Shown: positions 1-7,950, numbered from the stretch's first letter. The stretch: 64,000 nucleotides of DNA from Actinacidiphila glaucinigra (GCF_900188405.1 NZ_FZOF01000024.1:1-64000); one strand, 5' to 3'. Numbers and translations are program-made. The notes: generated by a model not told the origin, from the sequence alone.

Positions 1-32
1 TTCGTCCTGAGCCAGGATCAAACTCTCCGTGA
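1..32 (-). rRNA. rrs: 16S ribosomal RNA, 5' end only
   Basis: Read on the minus strand, bases 32 to 1 give the universal 16S start (TCACGGAGAGTTTGATCCTG followed by GCTCAG). Only the first 32 nt are inside the window; the gene continues beyond base 1. The exact mature 5' end may lie 2-3 nt further upstream. Confidence 0.96.
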
Positions 33-260
33 ATGTCTTCACGAGAGCGGCACCATCGGGAGGAATAATCCCGACGTGCCCAGCGTCCTCGCTGTGTATT
101 TCTTCAAAGGAACCTCGACCATCCGAACGGATGGACGGGGTATCAACATATCTGGCGTTGACTTTTGGCACGCTGTTGAGTTCTCAAGGAACGGAAGCTT
201 CCTTCGAGACCGTTTCACCGGCCCCTCCGGGCTTTCCCTTCGTTGTCTCCAACCTTACCA
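33..260 (-). promoter_or_regulatory. rRNA operon leader and proximal promoter
   Basis: This is the non-coding leader upstream of 16S. Minus-strand bases around 197-160 read TTGAGAACTCAACAGCGTGC, a stretch typical of Streptomyces rrn leaders next to boxA-like antitermination and processing signals. A TAAGGT -10-like hexamer lies at 252-257 (minus), which would start transcription near 245. Upstream bases 261-480 contain further AT-richer -10-like stretches such as TTATGA near 366-371, consistent with the multiple promoters known for Streptomyces rrn operons. The promoters are inferred; the leader assignment is firm. Confidence 0.6.
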
Positions 261-390
261 GATCCGTTTCGCGTTTCCGCTCTTCGTTTCCGGCCCCCTG
301 CTGGAGCGGGGTTTTTGTTTCGCGCCTTCCGGCGTGCCCACTACGTTAGCGGATTTCCCCGGCGGTTCATAATCGAGCCTTTCGGTTCGG

Positions 391-408
391 ATTTCGGCAT
401 GCCGAAAT
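391..408. repeat. Perfect 18-bp palindrome in the rrn upstream region
   Basis: ATTTCGGCATGCCGAAAT is a perfect palindrome located among the putative distal rrn promoters. It is not followed by a T-run in either direction, so an operator-like role is possible, but no known binding motif was recognised. Confidence 0.5.
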
Positions 409-571
409 CGTCCCCGAGGGGAGATCGTGCGGTAGTGGTTTGCCGCCGGGCGGCTTGAGTGGCCGCCGTTGGAAAGGTGACCCCGTCCGAGGCAGCTAGA
501 GAACACTACACCACGCCCCACGGTGCTTCAAACCTGTGGCCGTCAACAGGTTTGCGCGTTACCTTCGAGCC

Positions 572-613
572 ATGACCGAGCATGCGCACTCGTACCTGTG
601 GTGGGCCGCCTGA
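572..613 (+). CDS. Trp-rich leader peptide of trpS attenuator
   Basis: Short ORF MTEHAHSYLWWAA with two adjacent Trp codons (599-604) just before its stop codon at 611-613. It has no Shine-Dalgarno sequence. A TACCTT box at 560-565 lies 6 nt before the ATG, so the transcript is probably leaderless. The two Trp codons abut the first of three mutually exclusive RNA stems, as expected for ribosome-mediated attenuation. An attenuator of this type has been described for the auxiliary, indolmycin-resistant TrpRS1 gene of S. coelicolor. Confidence 0.88.
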   Translation: MTEHAHSYLWWAA

Positions 614-651
614 CGGCGGCCGACCCCCAGCGCATGCATCCAACGGCCGCC
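604..651 (+). promoter_or_regulatory. Attenuator: alternative pause and antiterminator stems
   Basis: Segment A (GGCCGCC, 604-610) can pair with B (GGCGGCC, 615-621) in a hairpin that covers the leader stop codon. B can instead pair with C (GGCCGCC, 645-651), which is the left half of the terminator stem. A ribosome stalled on the Trp codons would mask A, free B to pair with C and so prevent the terminator. The pairing is visible in the sequence; the mechanism follows the classical trp-type model. Confidence 0.8.
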
Positions 652-665
652 GCTTCGGCGGCCGT
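643..665 (+). terminator. Attenuator terminator of trpS
   Basis: Perfect 10-bp stem (ACGGCCGCCG, 643-652, pairing with 656-665) with a CTT loop, followed by a moderately T-rich stretch (GGTGTTTCTGCT). It ends 57 nt before the trpS start and overlaps the antiterminator segment. Confidence 0.85.
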
Positions 666-722
666 AGGTGTTTCTGCTCCGGCCGGCCGATCGCGGCGGT
701 CCCACAGCCGGAAGGAACACCG

Positions 723-1721
723 ATGACGAGGGTCTTCAGCGGGATCAAGCCGACGGGGCACCTGACCCTGGGCAACTACCTGGGCGCCGTGCGGCAGTGG
801 GCGGCTGTGGACCAGCACCGGGCCGAGTCGCTCTTCTGCGTCGTCGACCTGCACGCGCTCACCGTCGAGCACGATCCGGCCCGCGTACGGCGGCTGAGCC
901 GGCAGGCGGCGACGCTCCTGCTGGCGGCAGGCCTCGACCCGCGGGTCTGCACGCTCTTCGTGCAGAGCCATGTGGACGAGCACACCCGGCTGGCGTACCT
1001 CCTCGAGTGCACCGCCGCGGACGGCGAGATGCGGCGCATGGTGCAGTACAAGGAGAAGGCGGCCAGGGAGCAGCGGCGGGGCGGCAGTGTGCGGCTGTCC
1101 CTGCTGACGTATCCCGTGCTGATGGCGGCGGACATCCTGGCGTACGGGGCGGACGAGGTGCCCGTCGGCGACGACCAGGCGCAGCACGTGGAGCTGACCC
1201 GGGATCTGGCCGTGCGGTTCAACCACCGCTACGGACCCGTGTTCACCGTCCCCCGGGCGGTGCTGCCGCAGGTGGCGGCGCGGGTGATGAACCTGCAGGA
1301 CCCGGGGTCGAAGATGGGGAAGTCCGAGGACACCGGTCCCGGGATCGTCTATCTGCTCGACGAGCCGGAGGTCGTCCGCAGGAAGGTGCTGCGGGCGGTG
1401 ACGGACAGCGGGCAGGACGTGGCGTACGACCCGCAGGAGCGGCCCGGGGTGGCGAACCTGCTGGAGATCCTGGCGGCGTGCACCGGCCGGGCGCCGCAGG
1501 ACCTCGCGGCGGGGTACGACTCGTACGGCGCCCTGAAGAAGGACACCGCCGAGGCCGTGGTGGAGGAGCTTCGGCCGTTGCGGGAGCGGCACGCGGAGCT
1601 GGTGGCCGACCCCGGGTACGTGGACGGGGTGCTCAGGGAGGGTGCGGAGCGGGCACGGGCCCTGGCCCGGCCGACGGTGGACGCCGCCTACCGGGCGATC
1701 GGGCTGCTGCCGCCGGGCTGA
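723..1721 (+). CDS. trpS: Tryptophanyl-tRNA synthetase, auxiliary type
   Basis: Class Ic aminoacyl-tRNA synthetase of 332 aa that charges tRNA-Trp. The HIGH-type motif is PTGHLTLGN (about residues 10-18) and the KMSKS-type loop is KMGKS (about 197-201). The ATG at 723 follows a GGAAGGAA ribosome-binding site. Streptomyces often carry a housekeeping TrpRS plus an auxiliary enzyme that resists indolmycin. The Trp-Trp leader peptide and attenuator upstream, and the proC neighbour, identify this as the auxiliary type; resistance itself is inferred, not shown by a residue. Expression should rise when charged tRNA-Trp is scarce. Confidence 0.93.
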   Translation: MTRVFSGIKPTGHLTLGNYLGAVRQWAAVDQHRAESLFCVVDLHALTVEHDPARVRRLSRQAATLLLAAGLDPRVCTLFVQSHVDEHTRLAYLLECTAADGEMRRMVQYKEKAAREQRRGGSVRLSLLTYPVLMAADILAYGADEVPVGDDQAQHVELTRDLAVRFNHRYGPVFTVPRAVLPQVAARVMNLQDPGSKMGKSEDTGPGIVYLLDEPEVVRRKVLRAVTDSGQDVAYDPQERPGVANLLEILAACTGRAPQDLAAGYDSYGALKKDTAEAVVEELRPLRERHAELVADPGYVDGVLREGAERARALARPTVDAAYRAIGLLPPG

Positions 1722-1769
1722 GGACGTGCGGACGGCGGCGGGGGCCCGCCGGCCCCGGCCGGGGGGCGG

Positions 1770-2579
1770 TCAGCCGTTGCCGGAGGCCAGCTCGCGGCTG
1801 CGGTCGCGGGCGGCCTCCAGGGCGGCGATCAAAGCGTGGCGCACGCCGTGCTTCTCCAGTTCCCGGATGGCGTTGATCGTGGTGCCGGCGGGTGAGGTGA
1901 CGGCCTCGCGGAGCTTGACGGGGTGCTCGCCGCTGTCGCGCAGCATCACGGCGGCGCCGATCGCGGACTGCACGATCAGGTCGTGGGCCTGGGCGCGCGG
2001 GAGCCCGAGGAGGATGCCGGCGTCGGTCATGGCCTCGACCAGGTAGTAGAAGTACGCGGGTCCGGAGCCGGACAGGGCGGTGGCGGCGTCCTGCTGGTAC
2101 TCGGGGATGCGCAGGGTCTTGCCGACCGGCTGGAAGATCTCCTCGGCGCGCAGCAGGTGCTCCTCGGCGGCGTGGCTGCCGGCGGAGATGACGGACATGC
2201 CCTCGTCGACCAGGACCGGGGTGTTGGGCATGACGCGGACGACCGCGATGCCGTCCGCGAGGCGCTCCTCGAAGAACGAGGTCGGCACGCCGGCCGCGGC
2301 GCTGATGATCAGGCGGTCGGCGGCGACGTGCGGGGCGAGTTCCTCCAGGAGGGCGGACATGTCCTGGGGCTTGACGGCGAGGATGAGGGTGTCGGCGGTC
2401 TTGGCCGCCTCCTCGTTGGAGACCGATTCGACGCCGTGGCGGACGTGCAGCTCCTGGGCGCGGGCCGGGCGGCGCGCGGTCACCAGCAGGTTCTCCGGCT
2501 TCCAGCCGGCACGGAGCATGCCCGACAGGAGGGCCTCACCGATCTTGCCGGTGCCGAGCACCGCGACTTTCTGCGTCAT
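1770..2579 (-). CDS. proC: Pyrroline-5-carboxylate reductase
   Basis: 269 aa. Catalyses the last step of proline synthesis, NAD(P)H-dependent reduction of pyrroline-5-carboxylate. The N-terminal Rossmann motif is VAVLGTGKIGEALLSGM. The C-terminal dimerisation domain has the family signature ALSGSGPAYFYYLVEAM (about residues 158-174) and SPAGTT near the end. The ATG at 2579 was chosen because GAGGA lies upstream and the Rossmann strand starts at once; a longer upstream extension is Arg/Pro-rich and unlikely. It is convergent with trpS. Confidence 0.95.
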   Translation of the reverse strand: MTQKVAVLGTGKIGEALLSGMLRAGWKPENLLVTARRPARAQELHVRHGVESVSNEEAAKTADTLILAVKPQDMSALLEELAPHVAADRLIISAAAGVPTSFFEERLADGIAVVRVMPNTPVLVDEGMSVISAGSHAAEEHLLRAEEIFQPVGKTLRIPEYQQDAATALSGSGPAYFYYLVEAMTDAGILLGLPRAQAHDLIVQSAIGAAVMLRDSGEHPVKLREAVTSPAGTTINAIRELEKHGVRHALIAALEAARDRSRELASGNG

Positions 2580-2645
2580 GCGGCCATCCTCGCACCGTGG
2601 GCGGCCCGGAGGCCGTGCCGTCCACGGTGCGGTCACCCGCGGGGA

Positions 2646-3383
2646 TCAGGCCGTACGGCGGCGGAGCGTGGCCGCGCCGAGGGCGAGGGCGAGGGCGGCG
2701 CTGCCGGCGACGACCGCGAGGTCGCGGACGAAGTCGCCGGTGACGCCGGTGTGGGTGAGCACCTGCTGCATGCCGTCGACGGCGTACGACATGGGCAGGA
2801 CGTTGGAGACGGCCTCCAGCACGGGCTGCATCCGGTCGCGCGGCATGAGCAGTCCGCAGAGCAGGATCTGCGGGAGCAGCACGGCGGGCATGAACTGCAC
2901 GGCCTGGAACTCGCTGGCGGCGAAGGCGCTGACGAAGAGCCCGAGGGCGGTGCCGAGGAAGGCGTCGGCGAGGGCGACCAGGAGCAGCAGCCAGGCGGAG
3001 CCGGTGACGTCGAGGCCGAGCGCGAGGACGGCGAGCCCGGTGGCGAGGGCGGCCTGGACGACGGCGACGGCGCCGAAGGCGAGGGCGTACCCGGCGAGCA
3101 GGTCGCCCTTGCCGAGCGGCATGGACAGCAGGCGTTCCAGGGTGCCGGAGGTGCGTTCGCGCAGGGTCGCGATCGAGGTGACCAGGAACATCGTGATGAG
3201 CGGGAAGATGCCCAGCAGCGAGGCGCCGACGGTGTCGAAGGTGCGCGGGCTGGCGTCGTACACCCAGCACAGCAGGGTCAGCAGGACGCAGGGCACGACG
3301 ACCATCAGGGCGATGGTGCGCGGGTCGTGACGCAGTTGCAGCAGTACGCGGCGGGCGGTGGCGAGGGTGCGGCGCGTGCTCAT
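2646..3383 (-). CDS. ABC transporter permease (ABC-2 type)
   Basis: 245 aa with about six hydrophobic segments and the layout of ABC-2 export permeases. The cytoplasmic loop RERTSGTLERLLSMPL is typical of the DrrB/NodJ group. Its ATG overlaps the stop of the ATPase gene by 4 nt (ATGA), so the two are translationally coupled. Homologues export drugs, lipids or cell-wall material; the substrate here is unknown. Resistance export is possible but not demonstrated. Confidence 0.9.
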   Translation of the reverse strand: MSTRRTLATARRVLLQLRHDPRTIALMVVVPCVLLTLLCWVYDASPRTFDTVGASLLGIFPLITMFLVTSIATLRERTSGTLERLLSMPLGKGDLLAGYALAFGAVAVVQAALATGLAVLALGLDVTGSAWLLLLVALADAFLGTALGLFVSAFAASEFQAVQFMPAVLLPQILLCGLLMPRDRMQPVLEAVSNVLPMSYAVDGMQQVLTHTGVTGDFVRDLAVVAGSAALALALGAATLRRRTA

Positions 3384-4168
3384 CGGACGTTCTCCTCGGC
3401 CTGGTGGGGGAACTTTCCGGCGGCCTCGTCGACGAGGCGGAGGAAGGCGTCCTCGACGGTGGGGGCGCCGGTGCGCGCGCGGAGCGCGTCGGGGGCGCCC
3501 TGGGCGAGGATGCGGCCCTCGCGCATCAGCAGCAGCCGGTGGCAGCGCTCGGCCTCGTCCATGACGTGGCTGGAGACGAGGAGGGTGGCGCCCCGTTCGG
3601 CGGCGAGGCGGTGGAAGAGCTCCCACAGGTCGCGGCGCAGGACGGGGTCGAGGCCCACGGTGGGTTCGTCGAGCACGAGCAGTTCGGGGGTGCCGAGCAG
3701 CGCCACGGCGAGGGAGACCCGGTTGAGCTGCCCCCCGGAGAGGTTGCCGGCGAGGGCGGTGGCGTGGGAGGTCAGGTCGACGTCGGCGATGGCACGTTCG
3801 ACGTGGCCGGGGGCGTCGCCGCCGAGGACGGCGGCGAAGTACGCGAGGTTCTGGCGGACGGTCAGGTCGAGGTAGACGGAGGCGGCCTGGGTCACGTAGC
3901 CGATGCGGGGGCGCAGGTCGCGGTGGCCGGCGGGCAGGCCGAGGACGTCGAGGGTGCCGGTGACGGCCGCCTGGGTGCCGACGACGGCGCGCATCAGGGT
4001 CGACTTGCCGCAGCCGCTGGGGCCGAGCAGGCCGGTGATCTCGCCCCGGGGGACGGTGAACTGCAGGGCGTCCAGGACGGTGCGGCCACCGCGGACGACG
4101 GTGAGCCCGGAGGCGTGCACGGCGGATCCGGGGCCCGGTTCCCGAGGCTCCTCGGCTTTATTCATCAT
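3380..4168 (-). CDS. ABC transporter ATP-binding protein
   Basis: 262 aa nucleotide-binding subunit. Walker A is GPSGCGKST (about residues 50-58), the signature is LSGGQLNRV, Walker B is LLVLDEPTVGLD, and the switch His lies in LLVSSHVMDEAERC. It begins with two consecutive ATG codons (4168, 4165) and has no Shine-Dalgarno sequence. A -10 box ends 7 nt before the first ATG, suggesting a leaderless mRNA. Partner of the overlapping permease gene. The transported substrate cannot be told from sequence. Confidence 0.93.
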   Translation of the reverse strand: MMNKAEEPREPGPGSAVHASGLTVVRGGRTVLDALQFTVPRGEITGLLGPSGCGKSTLMRAVVGTQAAVTGTLDVLGLPAGHRDLRPRIGYVTQAASVYLDLTVRQNLAYFAAVLGGDAPGHVERAIADVDLTSHATALAGNLSGGQLNRVSLAVALLGTPELLVLDEPTVGLDPVLRRDLWELFHRLAAERGATLLVSSHVMDEAERCHRLLLMREGRILAQGAPDALRARTGAPTVEDAFLRLVDEAAGKFPHQAEENVR

Positions 4169-4205
4169 GCGGTGAATAATGCTCCGGGACCTGTCGGGAC
4201 GTCAA
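4158..4205 (-). promoter_or_regulatory. Promoter with overlapping operator for the ABC exporter
   Basis: On the minus strand TTGACG (4205-4200), an 18-bp spacer and CATTAT (4181-4176) form a good sigma-70-type promoter, with 7 nt to the ATG at 4168. A perfect inverted repeat, TTATTCA-N8-TGAATAA (4158-4179), covers the -10 box and the first codons, an ideal position for a repressor. The repressor is not encoded next to it. Confidence 0.65.
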
Positions 4206-4272
4206 GAAGCGGCAGATGTATCCGTTTGGGTGACGGATCATTTACGCTCCGTTTACTTAAAGAGCTTGCAAA

Positions 4273-4719
4273 ATGGAGTGGCTGTCTGCGCAAAATGAAG
4301 GGCGGCTACGCATCCGAACGGGGGCACCTGTGGTATCGGCCAAGGGAGTTGCGCGTGCTGTCGCCGTCATGGCGGCACTGCTGCTCTCCCTGTTCGCGGC
4401 GATAGGCTGCGCCGCCGCCGAGCCCGTTCCCGCCTCCGGCCGCGGCACGGGCACGACGGTGGCGCGCGCGGAGCCCGATACCCGCAACTGCCTCGCACGG
4501 AGGCAGGGGAGCAACGGCATACGCCTGGTGCTGCCCGGGACGGTGAGCGTCCCGGCCCCGGCATCCGCACCGCGGGGCGGCACCGGAACCGACGAGACGG
4601 TTCCGGTGGACGACGCCCAGGTGTCCGCCGCCGTGACGGCGCCGCGGACCGCCCGGCAGGCGGTACCCCTCTCCAGATCCGGAGAACTACCGGTCGCCCA
4701 CGGCGCGTTCCGCTGCTGA
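4273..4719 (+). CDS. Small secreted protein or lipoprotein, unknown function
   Basis: Up to 148 aa. A hydrophobic stretch VMAALLLSLFAAIGCAAAEP (about residues 32-51) follows basic residues and looks like a signal peptide; AIGC could serve as a weak lipobox. The mature part is rich in Ala, Pro and Thr and has no recognised domain. ATG 4273 lacks a clear ribosome-binding site; GTG 4330 (residue 20) would give a more normal signal peptide and follows GGGGGCACCT. The upstream 100 bases are unusually AT-rich and contain TACGCT, a possible -10 box. A real gene is likely but not certain. Confidence 0.55.
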   Translation: MEWLSAQNEGRLRIRTGAPVVSAKGVARAVAVMAALLLSLFAAIGCAAAEPVPASGRGTGTTVARAEPDTRNCLARRQGSNGIRLVLPGTVSVPAPASAPRGGTGTDETVPVDDAQVSAAVTAPRTARQAVPLSRSGELPVAHGAFRC

Positions 4720-4770
4720 GGCACGGCCTGCCGCCTGCTCCTCCCTCCTGACCGCGGTCGTCGCCCGCGG

Positions 4771-4793
4771 CCCGGGCCCTACCCCGGCCCGGG
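4771..4793 (+). terminator. Hairpin after the small secreted-protein gene
   Basis: Perfect 8-bp stem CCCGGGCC/GGCCCGGG with a 7-nt loop, 51 nt downstream of the stop codon at 4719. No T-run follows, which is common for Streptomyces terminators. The rest of 4720-4935 shows nothing else recognisable. Confidence 0.4.
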
Positions 4794-4935
4794 TCCTCGC
4801 CGGCACCCGCGCGTCCACGTGCACGCACATGCACTCGTACGCGGCGCCCGCGATCCGGGAGACCGACCCCCCACACCGCTCGACCACGTACGCCCCCGCC
4901 CACGCCGGCGCCGGGGCGCAATGGAGGACACCCGC

Positions 4936-5046
4936 GTGAAGACCTTCATCCCCCCATGGACCACCCCCTGTTCCGCCCTCCCCCCACCAGCCGTCGGGCC
5001 CATCCGGCCCGTCCGCGGCTCCCTCACCCCCGCCCCCACCCGGTGA
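4936..5046 (+). CDS. Small ORF overlapping the SulP permease start
   Basis: 36-codon ORF starting MKTFIPPWTTPC at GTG 4936, preceded by a strong GGAGGA at 4924-4929. Its TGA (5044-5046) overlaps the GTG start of the permease (5043) as GTGA. The permease start itself has only C-rich sequence upstream and no Shine-Dalgarno, so translation of the permease probably depends on ribosomes finishing this ORF. The peptide is Pro-rich with no known domain. It may be a leader peptide; existence is inferred from the RBS and overlap. Confidence 0.5.
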   Translation: MKTFIPPWTTPCSALPPPAVGPIRPVRGSLTPAPTR

Positions 5047-6533
5047 GCGGCCTCATCCGCGCCGCGTCGCGACTGCCCCGTCCGCAGTCGCTGCGCGCCG
5101 ACGTCACCGCCTCCCTCGTCGTCTTCCTCGTCGCCCTGCCGCTGTGCGTGGGCGTGGCCGTCGCCTCCGGGGCGCCGGCCGAACTCGGACTGGTCACCGG
5201 CATCGTCGGCGGCATCGTGACCGGCATACTCCCCGGCAGCAGCCTCCAGGTGTCCGGCCCGGCCGCCGGGCTGACCGTCCTGGTCTACGAGGCCGTCCAG
5301 GAGTTCGGGCTGCCCTCGCTGGGCGTGCTCGTGCTCTGCGCCGGCGGGCTGCAGCTCGCCATGGGCGTGCTCCGGCTCGGCCGCTGGTTCCGGGCCATCT
5401 CCGTCGCCGTCGTCCAGGGCATGCTGGCCGGCATCGGCCTGGTGCTGATCGCCGGACAGGTCTACGCCCTGACCGACACCGCGGCACCGGCAGGCGGCCC
5501 GGCGAAGATCGCCGGATTACCCGGACTGGTCGCGGGCACCGTCGTCTCCCCCACGGCGCTCACCGCGCTCGCCGTCGGCGGCGGCACCATCGCGGTGCTC
5601 GTCCTGTGGCCCCGCATCCCGCGCGCGGCGCGGCTGCTGCCGGGACAGCTGGCCGCGGTCGGGCTGGCCACCGGCGCGGCCGTGCTGTTCGACCTTCCCG
5701 TCGAGCGCGTGGAGGTGGCGGGGCTGCTCGACGTCGTCCAGCCGCCGGGCGCCGAGCAGTTCGCGGGGCTGGCAAGCCTGTCCATGATCGGCACTGTGCT
5801 GGCCTTCACCCTGATCGCCTCCGCCGAGAGCCTGTTCAGCGCCGCCGCGGTGGACCGGCTGCACGACGGGCCGCGCACGGAATACGACAAGGAACTCATC
5901 GCGCAGGGCGCCGGCAACGCCGTCTGCGGAGCGCTCGGCGCCCTGCCGATGACCGCGGTCATCGTGCGCAGCGCCGCCAACGTGCAGGCCGGTGCCCGTA
6001 CGAAGGCGGCACGTGTGCTGCACGGCGTGTGGCTTCTGCTGTTCGCCGCGCTGCTCCCCGGCGCGCTCGGGGTGATCCCGGTGGCCACGCTGGCGGGCGT
6101 GCTGGTGCACGCCGGCTGGAAGCTCGTACCGGTGAAGGAGATCGTGCCGCTGTGGCGCGAGCACCGGGGCGAGGCCGTCGTCCTGATCGTGACGGCGACG
6201 GGCATCGTGGTCACCAACATGTTCGAGGGCGTGCTCATCGGGCTGCTGACGGCCGTGGTCAAGGCGGCCTGGGAGACCTCGCAGACCCATGTGGAGATCC
6301 ACGACAAGGGCGAGGGGCCGATCGTCGTCCGCGTCCTGGGCAACGCCACCTTCCTGCGGCTGCCCAAGCTGCTGGAACAGCTGGAGGCGCTGCCCCGCGA
6401 CCGCCCGATGGAACTGGACCTGCGCCGGCTGCGGCACCTCGACCACGCCTGCGGCATGGCCCTGCTCGGCTGGGCCGAGCGGCACAACGAGGAAGGGGTG
6501 ACGCCGGTCCGGGTGCAGGGCGCACCGGTGTGA
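5043..6533 (+). CDS. SulP-family anion permease with STAS domain
   Basis: 496 aa integral membrane protein of the SulP (SLC26) family, which moves sulfate, bicarbonate or other anions. It has the N-terminal family segment (ADVTASLVVFLVALPLCVGVA, split across the first helix), GSSLQVSGPAAGLTVL, about 12 hydrophobic segments, and a C-terminal cytoplasmic STAS domain (about residues 410-490, ELDLRRLRHLDHACGMALL). No carbonic-anhydrase fusion is present. GTG 5043 is preferred because it overlaps the upstream small ORF; ATG 4956 would add a Pro/His-rich tail. The transported anion is not known. Confidence 0.9.
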   Translation: MSGLIRAASRLPRPQSLRADVTASLVVFLVALPLCVGVAVASGAPAELGLVTGIVGGIVTGILPGSSLQVSGPAAGLTVLVYEAVQEFGLPSLGVLVLCAGGLQLAMGVLRLGRWFRAISVAVVQGMLAGIGLVLIAGQVYALTDTAAPAGGPAKIAGLPGLVAGTVVSPTALTALAVGGGTIAVLVLWPRIPRAARLLPGQLAAVGLATGAAVLFDLPVERVEVAGLLDVVQPPGAEQFAGLASLSMIGTVLAFTLIASAESLFSAAAVDRLHDGPRTEYDKELIAQGAGNAVCGALGALPMTAVIVRSAANVQAGARTKAARVLHGVWLLLFAALLPGALGVIPVATLAGVLVHAGWKLVPVKEIVPLWREHRGEAVVLIVTATGIVVTNMFEGVLIGLLTAVVKAAWETSQTHVEIHDKGEGPIVVRVLGNATFLRLPKLLEQLEALPRDRPMELDLRRLRHLDHACGMALLGWAERHNEEGVTPVRVQGAPV

Positions 6534-6609
6534 CGGGGCGGCCCGGGACCGGGCGCGAGGGGGCGCCGCCCCTGACGCACGGTTCCGGGCCGTCTCAGGG
6601 TCATCCCCT

Positions 6610-7113
6610 ATGGCTTCGGGGACGAAGCGGAGTGACCGTGGCCGTATGAGGCGTTCTACCGATGGATCCCGGGACGTGACCGGAGCCGAGAAGCGGCAGC
6701 TCGCGGTGGCCTCGGCCACCCTCGGCCCCTGGCGCCCGGCGGCGGCCGTCGGCGCGATCGGCGGCGGGGTGTCCCTCGCCGCGTCCGCCCTGAGCGGCGA
6801 CTTCGGGCTCGGCGTCGTCGCGGGCGCCGTGTCCGTCGCGCTGATGCTCTTCTTCCTCGTCGGCGGCGCGGGCGCGGTGACCGGCCGCGGCCCGCGCGCC
6901 GACCGCCGCATACGTCGCTGGGCGGCCGCCCACCCCTGGCGCGTCGCGCTGGTGCCGGCCGCGATGCTGCTCGTCACCGACGTCGTGATGCGCCAGATCC
7001 TGACCTCGGAGGGCTTCTTCGGCAGCCTCTGGGACGGCCTGTGGCGAGGCGTACTCGTCGCGGGCGTGGTCGGCGTCGTCGGTGCGGTGGCGGGGAAGCG
7101 GCGGTCCGGCTAG
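6610..7113 (+). CDS. Small membrane protein, unknown function
   Basis: 167 aa with about four hydrophobic segments: residues near 47-62, 68-92, 117-132 and 148-162. No domain recognised. The start could be ATG 6610 or the in-frame ATG 6646; neither has a strong ribosome-binding site (AGGG 9 nt before 6610). Its stop overlaps the end of the convergent methyltransferase gene by 4 nt. Confidence 0.7.
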   Translation: MASGTKRSDRGRMRRSTDGSRDVTGAEKRQLAVASATLGPWRPAAAVGAIGGGVSLAASALSGDFGLGVVAGAVSVALMLFFLVGGAGAVTGRGPRADRRIRRWAAAHPWRVALVPAAMLLVTDVVMRQILTSEGFFGSLWDGLWRGVLVAGVVGVVGAVAGKRRSG

Positions 7114-7898
7114 CGCCCGTCGGGCCTTTTCACCGCCACCGTCAGGTCGACCTTGTACGGCTCGGCCACCTGCCCGTCCGGGAAGAGCGCGAGCAGCGCG
7201 CGCCGCTCGTCGCTGAGGATGCGGCGGGCGGCCCCCGGGGCGAGCACGGCGAAGTAGGAACGGCTGCCCAGCATCGTGAGGTGCGTGTCCAGCGGGACGG
7301 TGCGCGACCAGCGCAGGACGCGGGTCTCCGTGCGCATCCCCAGACGGGAGCCGAGCGAGCGGAGGATGTCCTGCGCCGTGCCCGTCAGGCCGTTCTCGTG
7401 GTAGCGGGGCACCGCCCGGGCCAGCCGCTCCTCCTGGTCGCGCACCCAGGCGACCCCGGTGTCCGGCACGTTCCACCACAGCGCGAGCGCGCCGCCCGGG
7501 CGCAGCACCCGCGCCGCCTCGGGGGAGGACTTCGCCGGGTCCGTCCAGTGCCAGGCCTGGGCGTACGTCACGAAGTCCGCCACCCCGGACGCGAACGGCA
7601 GCGCGTCCCCGTCCGCGCGCACCAGCGGCACGTCCGGCTGCCCCGCCCGCAGTTGCGCCGCCATCCCCGACCCGGGCTCCACGGCCGTCACGTGCGCCCC
7701 GCGCGCCCGCATCAGCGCGGTGGCGATCCCCGTCCCGGCCCCCACGTCCAGGACGGTGGCCCCGGCGAAGGGACGGCCGCCGATCTCCTCGACGGCGTCG
7801 AACAGCTCCCCGGGGTAACCGGGGCGGGCCGCGGCGTACTGCGCGGCAACGGTGTCGAACGACCGGGCGAGCACGCGGTGGGCCGGCTGTGTGGTCAT
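7110..7898 (-). CDS. Class I SAM-dependent methyltransferase
   Basis: 262 aa. SAM-binding motif I is VLDVGAGTGIATALM (about residues 41-55), with an acidic residue after the next strand (VTAVEPGSGM) and the post-motif VADFVTYAQAWHWTDP of the UbiE/COQ5-like Methyltransf_11 group. The ATG at 7898 follows GGAAGGACAACCCCC. Substrate unknown; proteins of this type methylate small molecules. Upstream lies the SH3-protein gene on the same strand with a 52-nt gap, so co-transcription is possible. Confidence 0.9.
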   Translation of the reverse strand: MTTQPAHRVLARSFDTVAAQYAAARPGYPGELFDAVEEIGGRPFAGATVLDVGAGTGIATALMRARGAHVTAVEPGSGMAAQLRAGQPDVPLVRADGDALPFASGVADFVTYAQAWHWTDPAKSSPEAARVLRPGGALALWWNVPDTGVAWVRDQEERLARAVPRYHENGLTGTAQDILRSLGSRLGMRTETRVLRWSRTVPLDTHLTMLGSRSYFAVLAPGAARRILSDERRALLALFPDGQVAEPYKVDLTVAVKRPDGR

Positions 7899-7950
7899 GG
7901 GGGTTGTCCTTCCCCGTGGGACACGGGCGCGACCCACCGTGCGGGCTCGG

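Noticed and set aside
29..522. Small ORFs in the rrn upstream region
   Set aside because: The region is the rRNA leader and promoter; no ribosome-binding sites or coding bias.
1722..1769. GC-rich inverted sequence between trpS and proC as a terminator
   Set aside because: Stem is short and irregular; a bidirectional terminator is plausible but not supported well enough to list.
1923..3875. 650-codon plus-strand ORF opposite proC and the ABC genes
   Set aside because: It is a frame shadow of real minus-strand genes: low-complexity Gly/Glu/Asp-rich translation, no motifs.
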